Notes under the pieces: generated by a model
Database searches by the model: none
Told to the model about the DNA's origin: nothing
Seen by the model: only the letters and a program-made list of their open reading frames with translations
Part shown: positions 14,461 to 25,713 of the stretch, piece by piece
How positions within the stretch are numbered: the first letter of the stretch is position 1
Layout of the letters: each line of letters opens with the position of its first letter
Source of the DNA: Temnothorax longispinosus
Taxonomy: Eukaryota; Arthropoda; Insecta; Hymenoptera; Formicidae
Direction: 5' to 3'
DNA length: 64,000 bases
Assembly (NCBI RefSeq): GCF_030848805.1
Contig: NC_092368.1
Location: 5,800,441 to 5,864,440, forward strand
Program-made: the position numbers and the translations under genes

Positions 14461-17400
14461 GCCGCTTTCGTTATCTTCTTCTTACGTACCTCCCAATCGA
14501 AAAAGATATTGATTCTCCACGGATATTAAGAGTTTACTTCTTTTTAAATTCGGACACGCTAATTAAAATTTTTTTGTCTAAGAAATTAATGCGATCTGTT
14601 TCGATATTAACAGTTGCAAATAATAATACATTGGAAATATTTGTCAACTATTAGAGATAGTTATCCAGCTTTTAATAAATAGTTCAATTATTCACATCTA
14701 TAATAGTATAGTGCATCTATTTTAGGTGTAGAACAATCAGTCTCAAAAATTAACATATAGTTGCTTTGTTCCTAGATAATAATTTTCTCTTTTTACTATT
14801 TTTTAAATTAAAAAGAATAATGATCAAACAAAGAACGATCTAAATTATGATCATGGAAATCATTTCACTAACTTTCATAAAAAGATTTTGACGTGTACCT
14901 CAAGGAATTGTCACACAGCTATTTCGCCTAATATCAGCCGCAGGTTTCTCGCTCCATATCGCGGGATTCCGATAGTACGCGTCGCATCATACATCAGGGA
15001 ATACGAATCCGTTTCCGATCGCGTTGCAAAGGAACGTCACGGCCGGCCAGCATCCATTTTATTGGTTGCCATTGGTCTCGATCGTACGCGTTCCAGCGCA
15101 TTGACTCTCAGCAAAATTCGGCCGTCCAGGCAGTGCCGTTATGCTCGGCCACCGCCGTTGATACGTCCGGCATGGAAATTATCGCGACTATGGCGAACCA
15201 GCATGTGCTTAACAGAGCTTAACCGAGCTTACGACCGACCTCTCAAAGGCCCCGATACCGTGAAAACGTATCGCTTCCACGGAAATTCTAAACCCGCATT
15301 TAGTGTACGTTGCGGTTTTATGCGTTCCAACGTCGCCTGCCGATTGCAATTTCGAATTTCTTTATTTAGTTTTTTCTTTTTGTAATTCTATTTCCTGTCA
15401 AATATGAAGCGTTCAATGAACAAAATAATGTTTACTCACTATCGAACTATTTATTCATACTATCGAACAAAATAATATTTTGTCAAAGAATATGATGGTG
15501 ATAATTGTATAGTACTTTGTAAGTTGATAAAAGATTTGTCTAATTTTAATTGATTTATAGATAAGTTTCATTACACGAATAATAATAAATTAAAACGTCG
15601 ATAAAAATTTCCTGACTTATATATAAACTCCAAAATGGTATTATCCACATATCCAGTGTTACGTACATTTGTCAAATTCCCCTTGAGCCTTGTCATTTAT
15701 TATCTAATAATACAGCACGTTTAACAAAATACGGGGAAAAATTTTCAGTATTTTATAACGTTTCATAATTTAAGCGTGTATTTATTTTTACTTTTCATCT
15801 TTATACTCGGTTTTAAATAAATACAAAATTTTACGCAGAGAGAAACATTCGGAATAAAAAAATGTAGTTTTTAATTTCTCGAAATTAAAAATTATTATTA
15901 AATCACGTGAGAGCGTGAAAATTACGGTGGTCCAAACGGACGTTCCATGTCAATCACGTCTATTGAAAACGACAACTCGATAGCATAAAAACCGTACAAT
16001 CTCATTAAATCGACGAAACTGTGCAATTACCGGGTTCGATTCTCGTCGGGATTGAATGACGGCACGATATAATTAATGATAAGGCTGACGTCAATGTCGA
16101 CATAATGATATCATTTAATACGGTAATACGGCGCTCACGGCATTTTTCGTCGGGATACAAATTGATTTACGGGAGCGATTCATTTATGCGCCCGTAAATA
16201 TTGCACGAAGGCAAATTGGAAAATATTACAGTCACCTAATTCCATGCGCGCGCGGTCCCGTAGTGTAACGAATTTTTTAAAATGAGAATTTCATTCCGCA
16301 TTTATTTCTTTTACGCGAGCGCCGTTTCGCCGACCGACGCGAGATTCAATCTTTCGTACCGTATTTCGTACCGCAATAGTTGTGTCGCGCGTTAGCTCTC
16401 GATGGCACACTTTCTCCGTGCAAATTTTTTTTTAATTTCCTGCCTCGTCAGCTTTGTTCCGCGGCGGAATCACGCCTTCGTTCCCCGTAATCATTCAATT
16501 TATCTGCATGCCGAAAAACTAGGTCAAGAACGACTATATTCGAAGCGAAAAAAAAATACAATTTATTCGTAGAAGGAAAAAGAAGAATGAAAACCGAAAT
16601 ATGAATATGCTTTTAAAAGCAAGATTGATTTGTAATCTCAGCAAATTAATATTCACGTTTATAGACTGAAAAAATACGGTATCAAACGAATATTTCTTTA
16701 TAATTATATTAATCTCATATTACTACTACTACTATTATTATATATTGATATTTGTATTACATTGATTGCGTAATTTATAATTATATTGATCATCGATTTA
16801 CGATTCGCACAGACCGTCAAGCATTTACAAAATATTTGTCAAATACTCGATTTATCGCTTTTCTGCTTCACTTCGAATCTCTGTCTCATAATTCTACCTT
16901 TCCACCCTTTCTTTCTCTCCTATCGCCTATCTAATAATTTGCTGAAAGCTTCGCCAGTCAGCGTCACTATCCCATGGTCGATACATCTACCCCGCGTAAC
17001 TTCGCGAAAGACCAAGCAGAAAGGGGGAACGGGTAAAAGGGTGAATCGCTCGAGCTCGTTTTGCGCTGCGCGCTTGGCGAAGCGCGACGTGCCGGGATTC
17101 GTTCCGTTTCGAATATCAAAAACAATTCGCCACCGGAGGGGGCCGTCGCCGCCACGCGACCGGGAAGGGTTGACGGAGGCTTTACCGTGCCACTTCCGCC
17201 GTCGAGAGGGAGCGGGTGGATTTTAGGCGGACTACAGTAATACGAGGGGCGATCATTCTCTCGGACGGAATGGCGACGGATATTAAAGCGCGTGTGGAAC
17301 GTTGCTCTTTATGTCATTAAATACACCCACGCAGCGTGCAACCCCACACCATCCCCGTCGCCCTCGATTGTCGTCCTGCGTTCTGCGGGGGGGTGCGCGA

Positions 17401-18806
17401 ATCACCCCTGCGGTGCGACGCGTTCAGGAGAAAAGTATTGCGGTTTGCAATTGATTTCGAGAAATGACGAGGGACAGGAAGGTCTCAGTTAATTATTAAC
17501 TGTGCTCGTCTATATGCGACGAGTAACGCTTTTCGTTTAATCTTCATCAGTCCAGAAATCGGGGAAGATGGATATGATTCCTTATAACGAGTATACATTA
17601 AACTTGATTTTATAATCACTGTTTTAGCATTAACCGTAAATGAGGTAATTGCTGGTTCATGTTTGACGAACTCGCGATAAACTGTCATTTGAAAATCATA
17701 TGATGTAATAATCAGGGCCACGTAATGGGTGTAAATTAATTTTTGATTAGCTCGACAATCCGCCGATTATATCCTGGATTATATATACCCCGGGCTCTGT
17801 ACTTTGCGTTTATTTATTTATTAATACAACGCACGCTATTTGAACGTCGAAATACGTTTCTAAGGGAGAGCAGCGGAATATTTTCATTCGATCAGACGGT
17901 ACGACGTTCAATATTTTATTTGCCGTTTGATGTTAAACATTTAATCGCGGCGGCACAATATTGAAACGCGCGGTTGCAATACCAATAATGGTCCACTTTC
18001 GGCGATCAAATTTGGAATGTACACGCTGCGAGTTCTATCGACGCGTTCATTCTCCGGGAACGCATTCGAGCAGCCAATATATTTTGACGCTGCCAAAATG
18101 CCGATCTCTCCGCGTCATTATAGACTCTAATTGAAGAGATTTTTTTCTCTCCTCGAAACTAGACAACGGTACGATTCAATTATCACGGTTGATAACAGCA
18201 ATACACGTGGAAAAATTGAAGATTTAAAATCACGATAGCGTACCAAAAGTTCGTCAAGCATCGATTTTCAATGAGAGATAAATGGAATACCTTTTACTTC
18301 GTCAGTCAATTATTTAAGGTTCAATGCAATGCAATGCAAAAATCAAATGTCGTCAAGGATTAAACGTACGACTATTGCAAGTTCGTCCCGCTATCCTCCG
18401 TGAACGACTCATCCCTCGCCGTGGTTTTATTGCGTCGGAGATGGAGCGAGGAAAATGATTGAGTTCGACGTTTCGATGGCGGTCGGTGGTTTTCGATTGT
18501 TTCCGGACGAAATTAAGAGGCTTACAGAGACGAGCCCTCCGAATTGACCTCCCCTGAAATCGCAGCGATTTTCGGGGACAGCTCGAATCTCCGCGATAAA
18601 TTCCTGCAATAAATTGCAAGACGGAAAAGCCCGAACGATAAATTGTACATCGTAATAAAAGATTTATCGAGCGTATGCGTTATTTTGTTCATCGCGCTAC
18701 TCTTTCTCTCTCTCTCTCTCCTTCTCTCGCCGCATTTGCATAGCGATGATTTTTTTTGTTACTGCTCGTAAAAATATTGGAATATGCACTCGAGCATGAA
18801 GAATCT

Positions 18807-18887
18807 CTGTTTAACGCGATAGGCAAAATAACGATACATTTAGTAGAAATTTATTTAGAGATCAAATATTTTGCAACTGTTGAAATA
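18807..18887. repeat. Duplicated segment, copy 1
   Basis: It aligns without gaps to 19427-19507 with 71 of 81 identical bases by hand count. Most differences are transitions. Both copies are AT-rich and non-coding. Confidence 0.8.
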
Positions 18888-19426
18888 TCGTATAACTTTT
18901 AATAAAAATAACAAGTCATATATATTTTTCTATTCATTATTAAATATTGAAAAACATTAAATTATAAATATTAAATATTAAAACTGATGTGCTTATCATG
19001 AATTTTCTCGTTAATATACATTTATCAATTCGCATGGTTACTATTAATTACCAGTATTACCACATGCTATTTTGTGTAGTTAAATAAAGCGTATATTTTG
19101 CTACCAAAGTGAAACGAAATGTCGATCATCCAATACAGATATTTCGCCGTTTCCTCGCTTTACTTCGTACGATCATCACTTTGCTCAACCTCGCGCTATA
19201 ACGCGAACACGCGAAATCCCACCGTAAAATTTGCTTAGACACGACGAAGCTTTACGATACTTCCGCCAATGCGAAAAGCGGGAGAACGCATGCCTTCCTT
19301 GATCGAAAGGAATGATGGCTGTGGGATGCACGCGGGGGGATTTTGCATGTTTTTCGTTACGATCCTATTGGGGATACAATATGTATTAAAGTTGATGAAA
19401 GATATGGTCGCTTGAAAAAAGAGTCA

Positions 19427-19507
19427 CCGTTTAATGCGATAGGAAAAATAGCGATATGTTTAATAGAAATTGATTTAGAGATCGAATATTTTGCAACCGT
19501 TGAAATA
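19427..19507. repeat. Duplicated segment, copy 2
   Basis: A direct copy of 18807-18887, offset by 620 bp. The sharp ends and lack of gaps suggest a short local duplication or two copies of a dispersed repeat. Confidence 0.8.
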
Positions 19508-20653
19508 AAATGGGTGAACTAAAGCTGTATAAATGTATATAAGGAATACTTATGTGAAATAAAATAACACTAAATTTTGATACAAATGGAAAATGTCTAA
19601 ATGTGACTAGGCTCACGATGATTTAGATATATGTATAACGGAGAAGAAAAGAGGAAGAAATGGGAAAGTAGTGAAAGTGTCAAATAAATATGGGAGCTAT
19701 TGAGGAGGCTTTCGAAGGGTCTAAAAGATTAAAAAAAAGGGGGCAAAAAAGGGTTATTTTCCGATCATTGAACCAGGACTGTTTTTCGTCCTTCGAATTT
19801 TTTATTTCCTTTTCCTACCGTTAATCCCCTTGCCGTGAAAAAAAGAGCACTTCCTCGCGCGACGAGACGCAAGAAAGATTCCTCTCGTTCTGCCGAATTC
19901 AATTCCAGAATTATCTGTAATAAATAAGCCGCTACGTCGACGTTGCCTTGCCCGAGTATGATTGGTGATTCCGTAGATTGAGAGCGGAAAAGAAATCAAT
20001 CTCGGTAGTTCCGCCGCGTATCCGATTAAAGAGACCCGAAGGATTCGTGCCGCGAAAGAATCTTGGATCAGCCGCGATTTATTTTCGCCATGCTTTCTTA
20101 ATCTCGGAGATAGCACCCTCCGAAGTCCTACGAGTTTCCGTAGCTTTTAATTACTTCAACTCACACAATATACCTATATCTCATAAATCTTTTTCTACAT
20201 TATGTATTTTCCTTGTAATTGTTCTTGTAATAGATTATAAAGTTTTTTTATACAAAATCATTCAGGAGTTGTGATTACAATTAATAAAAAAATTTTTTTT
20301 AATAAGCTCACTGTCGATTGATAGAGCTTAGCAACTGGTTTTACGTAATTATAGTTAAGAAAACATATATATTTGCCGTTATTATCAGCATGTTGTCATT
20401 ATCATCATCATTATCATCCGCTCGTTTACACGGCGAGGATTCGTCGAAAGCTCTTAAGAGGCTGCCCATGTCGGCTGTGAAAGCTCCGGGTAATCTCGTG
20501 AGCGCAGAAGGTCGTCGACAAGCGCGGGAATCGCGTCGTTTCTGAATAATTTAGCGCTCTCGAGCCGCCGTTCTCATAGTTATATCGGCGGTTTGTGTAG
20601 GCGAACGGTGTGGAAGTTCAAGCAGCAGGATCGGGCACGCTCAGTCGGAGACT

Positions 20654-20884
20654 ATGAGTGACTATCACGTGGATATGCTAGGCAGAGTACTCTGCGGATC
20701 TCTATCTCCCCCTCTATTTCTCTTCGTCGCCGTTTCCCCGACTCCTCGCTCGCGCGACTGCAGTCGTTATCCGAGAGTTTGCGTCGAGAGTTTATCTTCT
20801 CTCGAGAGATATATCTGCCCGAAAAACTGTCGTAACGTTCTGCTTCCCAATTGTCGGACCGCATGTGCCGTAAAAAAAGAGTAG
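20654..20884 (+). CDS. Candidate small cysteine-rich secreted peptide (speculative)
   Basis: This is a 76-codon single-exon ORF. From the second Met (M8) the start resembles a signal peptide: a short basic n-region with R11, then a hydrophobic run LFLFVAV at 21-27. After it come six cysteines, C36, C43, C55, C59, C67 and C71, with spacing C-x6-C-x11-C-x3-C-x7-C-x3-C. The last four form two CxxxC pairs, a layout also found in helical-hairpin peptides. An insect initiator-like TCAGT lies about 14 bp upstream (20640-20644). Against it: the region is CT-rich and CpG-rich with palindromic patches such as tctctcgagaga, two prolines interrupt the hydrophobic run, and no homologue is recognised. Confidence 0.2.
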   Translation: MSDYHVDMLGRVLCGSLSPPLFLFVAVSPTPRSRDCSRYPRVCVESLSSLERYICPKNCRNVLLPNCRTACAVKKE

Positions 20885-21399
20885 AAACTTATACTTGTGT
20901 ACCACACGTGTCTTGCCTTGCTTTCGTGAAACTCTCGTTTTCGGACAAACGCGATAAAACGAGTATTTATATATGTTTCATTTTAGTGTAGTTTAGAATT
21001 TTTAATTACCGGGATATTTAATGTTATACAATGATATAATTCTTGTTCGCGAGAAAATTAGACGTGATGTGAAATTGCATTGACTTTGAATACGCCAAAG
21101 GTTTTCAATTTTGGTTCAAGTACATTTTTTTCGAATTCATTTCTGTCTTTTCGTTCTTACTCTGTAAATAGATTTGCGGAGAATCGACGTTGAAATTCGC
21201 GCGACCGCCTCGAATCAGAAATTCTCGTTTTCGACGGATTCGCTTCGTTCACCGCAAACCCCTCCGAGAATTAGATATTACATCAATAGGGGTGGATAAG
21301 AGGAAAAAAGGAAACCGAGGATCCATGCGTGCTACCGGCTGGAAAATTAAGACAAATGCGTCCGCCCGCTTCTCTTTGTCCTCACTGTTCTCGTGATAT

Positions 21400-21748
21400 T
21401 GTTTCACGCCTCCGTGGAGGCAGCCCTTGACAGCAGCCAATCAAGGGATGTATCTCCCGCGCGTCATGCCGCGGGATACGAACCCGTCACCGAATATCGA
21501 ATCCCGTCAATGTCCCCCGGCATGACGCGCGAGGATATGGATGCTTCTCTCCTCGAGAAGACACCCGTATAGACACGCCACGTGCCTTCCTCTGGAGAGA
21601 ATATAAGGGAAACTTAACCCTTTAAATTCTCTTTGAAGTCTCGTCGGATGACGTGGCTCCCTCAGACTTTGTTCGTTACATTGTAATAATAAACTAATCC
21701 TAGAAATTCAATCTAGGGTTCCGTGTGCTCTCTTTTGTGAACGTAACA
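21400..21748. mobile_element. Solo-LTR-like element (LTR retrotransposon remnant)
   Basis: The segment begins tgtttcacgcc and ends gaacgtaaca (TG...CA). Inside, in the expected order, are a TATA-like atataagg at about 21601, an AATAAA signal at 21688-21693, and a terminal hairpin cctaga/tctagg (21699-21717). The 349 bp length fits insect LTRs. No primer-binding site, polypurine tract or pol-like ORF is next to it, so it would be a solo LTR. I could not find a matching target-site duplication (gatat before, gagta after), which lowers confidence. An alternative is a structured non-coding element. Confidence 0.45.
21458..21531. repeat. 14 bp perfect inverted repeat inside the LTR-like element
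   Basis: The arms cgcgcgtcatgccg (21458-21471) and cggcatgacgcgcg (21518-21531) are exact reverse complements. Smaller palindromes precede them: gcctcc/ggaggc (21409-21422) and cccttga/tcaaggg (21424-21449 region). Confidence 0.8.
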
Positions 21749-22256
21749 GAGTACGGATGATGGTTTATTTCTTGACATTTCTTTTCGCCAAATATTATCT
21801 ATACAATTTATATTACTACATTACTTTAATATTTATTTTATAATTGCCCTACATTCAAAATCCGTTAACATGCAGCAGTTTAGAAATGTGACAAACTGGT
21901 AGCAATTCGCATTCGGATTCTCGTCGGATTAACAATGATAGAACGCAATGTCGTTAAAGTTTGTGGAAGTGTTCATTAGGAGTTAATGATGTCGTTAAAC
22001 GTCGTATAACGTCACGGCGCATTAATGACGTCTTGCGAGTAAAGCCGAACGCGCAGCGTGAAACTTAATTGGAGCGTGAACGTGATCAAAGATTCGTGCG
22101 TTTGAGTATACACGGCATAATCGGATGCTGCGCGGGAATATTATTCGTATTTATACGTGACGTCTTCTCAACGTGATAAATTTGCGTTACTTTAAAAGCT
22201 AATTGCTCGATAAGGACAATTCATAAAAGAAACTTCACATTTTCGCTTAAATTTAC

Positions 22257-22292
22257 GTTAATATTGCAACCAACGTTAATATTCCAACCAAC
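22257..22292. repeat. Two 18 bp tandem copies
   Basis: gttaatattgcaaccaac is followed directly by gttaatattccaaccaac, with one difference. Confidence 0.85.
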
Positions 22293-25200
22293 TCAAGTAT
22301 ACGAGTATATATTAAACTATTTTTTGCGTCGATCTCTTTTGCTTGCGACGTGCTTTGAATGTTAATTATAGAAGTTTTTGCGCGAGTGCGCTTTTAAAAA
22401 TATGCGTAAGGACGCGAGAAGGATTAGGAAAGCGATGCATCATTAATTAAGGCGCAGTTAATTAAGTACTTCGCGGGGGCGGAAGAGTTGAAAGTATCCC
22501 TTGCGACGAGGGGGATGGTTCTTCCTCGACCTTCGCCCTCATCCGTATCCGCTTGGCAAAACGACCTTGCATCCAATGAACCTTGAATGCTAATTAATGG
22601 CTTTCCGATAATGTCCCTCGGAAGCCGCTTCGGAAAGGGTTTTATATAATTCACGAAGGATCGACGACGATCGCTCGATCTTCGTCCCGAAGTTCGAAGT
22701 GATTTGTTCTTATTGCCGGCAGAAACTGCCCGGACATTGTCAAACATTAGACTCTCTTTCTCGACGATCATTCCAAATTTTAGCCGTCGTTTCCAGCCAA
22801 ACTTAATGTTTACCTTCCACTCGGTAAACAAGATAATGACCAAAAGTCTGGCAAAATCGCCAATTCTTCGCTCGTTAAAATTTATAGAGGCGTCTTCTTA
22901 CCGTCTTATCTTTTAATCATGTTCTCAATTTACCGCGGATTTCTGATATTAATTTAATCCAAAGAGACTATGAAATATTTAATTCAAACTCTTTCAACAG
23001 CTTTCAAAAAGATTATTCTATCCTCGTCACTAAAAACGACTTTAAAAACATGATACTGAATGAAAGATTTATGAATGACATAAAAATACGGAACCATCAA
23101 CTAATCAACTGATTTAGCTCGTCGCGTTTGTATTAATGGATCGCTACTCCCGAATTTAAAATCGCGTATTTTTCCACACGACCTGTTTTCCTGAGTGACG
23201 ATTAATATGTATATCGGAACGAGATCAGGGGAAAAGGCGAAACCTCGAAGAGCGGAGAGTCGGGGATGACATTTGCGGTTTTCCGACACCCTCGTTACAG
23301 TCTTCGAGTCTCGCCCTTGATTATTCTGGATGCGCGTAAACATCGAAACCCGAGACCGGCCGCATCAACCCCTTTCGCGTGGGAGAGAAATCCTAAAGCC
23401 TCCGTAAATATCCATAACTACGGTGGTGAGAATAACGTTGCTGCGCTATAAAGAGCATCGTGAAACCGGGCCAGTACGAAACACTAACCGGTATCAGCGT
23501 TAATATACTGCGTTCGATAATTCCTTTACATGTAAATATATGGAGAGACAGTCGCGTCGTAACAATCGAATGAGATACAAGAGCGGGGACATCGTGCCAT
23601 AAAATATCTTAATGAGAAAGGAAATTGCAAGGAAATAATATACGCATCGTAATGCGCTAATCTTATAATTCCACGTTAAAATTATCCGCGAGATAGAATA
23701 ATTATGCAACATTAATTCTGGGTATGAGTTACTTTAATAACTAAATACGTTCTTAATGCTCATAATGGTAGGACCAGCGGAGAGTAAACGCAGTTCATTC
23801 ATACATATGAATAATCGAGCGCAATTAACTTGCGTTATGGCCGTAATGAAACATAGCGCCGGGATGTTTAACTGACCGAGTATAATTTAATTCGCTATAG
23901 AATTAATTTCGATAGCTCTCGCGCGGCGGCCGGCGCAATAATATTTTGCGGGAAAGGCTTTAACTTCCGCCATCGCGAATGAGGTCGCCGTAAAACTTGG
24001 GAGCCAACTTCAATCGCCATTGAAGATGTGCATCGCGAAAATCGAGTTGGTACTCGGCGCTACTTTGTTAGTTTGCAATTAGCTCGAGTTTGACTTCCCT
24101 TCGGAAGTGACACAAATCGTAAACTGGTATACGGATCCGAACAAATTTCATTCGCGAGATATAAAGCAGTCGAATGGATAATGACCGTCGTTTTTTGTTC
24201 CTTAAAGTCGCTGTTCAAAATCCAGAAAAATTGTAATCAAGATGATTATTTTAGATAAAATCCATTATTGCATGTGCGTGATTGATGCTACGAAAAAAGT
24301 TTGGATATTATAATTATTCTATGCACATAGCCTATTACTATAATTAATATATGGTTACCTAAAATGAGATTATCCTTTCTATTATTACATACAACATCGC
24401 ATCATTAAATAATTCACCGAAATTGTATTTTATATACCAAGATAAGATTCATGAAAGCCGTACGGAAGGCACGAAAAAGCGTGGAATATATTCAGTCTGT
24501 TTTCCAAGTCCATTAGATCGACAATGTTGCTTATGCTTATGTTGGTCGGAGAAGCACCGCAAAGAGAGGGAGAGGAGGAAGGATGTTTGACTTCATCCGA
24601 GCTCGTTTGCCGCCATTGTGGAGGGTCGCGAGAGAGAAGCCGGGTCACGGCTTTGCGCGGCTGAGCTTTCGACGACGAGGATGACAAGGACGACACGGAC
24701 GAGAGCTCGCAGTAAGGTCGTGAAAGTTTTCACGCGCTTGTTCCATGGAAGCCCGCTGTGTAAACAGCCCGCCGACACGGGATGCTCCGCTTCCCAGCGT
24801 CTGGCTTCTGTTGCACGACTTCTCCCGTGCGCCCGTCGCTCTCCAGAGTCTAATTATAATCAGATGACATACCTAGCTACGCTTATTCGGAGAACGATGA
24901 CACGAAAAGCGCGGCCACGATGCGCTGGGGCAGCGCGCCGTGGATTCTCAATCTCCAATTTTGATCTTTTTCTTTTACGCAGAGTGTCCCACAATATCCT
25001 GATTGTGCAGTATTTTGATAGCTGATATTCTGAAGATCAGTTAGACGTCTAACATGAAAATGTCAGGTTGTAATGGTAATTTTCGAGTTATAAGCGATTC
25101 AAGTAGGCGCTCAGAATGTAGATGCTCGGTCTGTAACCTGCTATTGATTTTCATAGTTTAGATAATATTGATTTTTGGTTGTAATCTTAAATAATAATTA

Positions 25201-25690
25201 TTTCGAAAATAAAGCGTCAAATTACATTTTTATGAAAACAAATTTGATGCAAAAGATTTCGAAGAATATTCTTTTATCTAACAATCGAGTAAAAAATAAG
25301 TTTAAATTTTTCACTTTTAAGTATCTTTTTATGCATATTCGAGCATACGTTTTTACGCTTTTACCAGAATAAAATTCTCGCTCGTGTCTACCGACGGGAA
25401 ACGATCGGGCTGAATACTTTGAGCATGATTGCAAAATGGTACGTCGTTACTTACATCCCGTTAAAGTCTCAGAAAAGCGCGATTCTCTCGCTCTCTATGC
25501 TGGAATTTCCGGCGAACGAGATCAACGAGGGAACGCCGCTCGGCGCGGCGCGGCAGTGGCTCGCGCTATTTGCCGATATCAAAAGACGCAAATCAGCTAA
25601 AGGAAGGGAGGATACGCAGACGCCAAAGAACCTCTTCGTCGACGGCCATGATATGCCGTTGCGGCGTATTCGCAATGCGGAAAAGTACCG

Positions 25691-25713
25691 CGGCGGCGGC
25701 GGCGGCGGCGGCG
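25691..25713. repeat. (CGG)n trinucleotide repeat
   Basis: About eight GGC/CGG units in a CpG-rich block. Depending on the frame they would read Gly, Ala or Arg on the plus strand and Pro on the minus strand, but no exon context supports translation. Confidence 0.9.

Larger units (their letters stand above)
14461..20560. other. Non-coding region with a duplicated 81 bp segment
   Basis: It is mostly AT-rich, with CpG-rich blocks at 14940-15320, 16240-16400 and 16960-17240. There is a (TC)8 run at 18705-18720, an (aatgc)3 run near 18323-18337 and an (atc)-rich stretch at 20395-20420. The 165-codon ORF at 14888-15385 has no recognisable domain and no supporting splice context. Confidence 0.5.

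Noticed and set aside
14888..15385. 165-codon plus-strand ORF
   Set aside because: No recognisable motif, Arg-rich, ends in T-rich sequence, and no splice or promoter support.
16030..16050. tRNA T-arm-like phrase ccgggttcgattctcg
   Set aside because: The stem does not pair properly and no acceptor, D or anticodon arms lie upstream at the right spacing.
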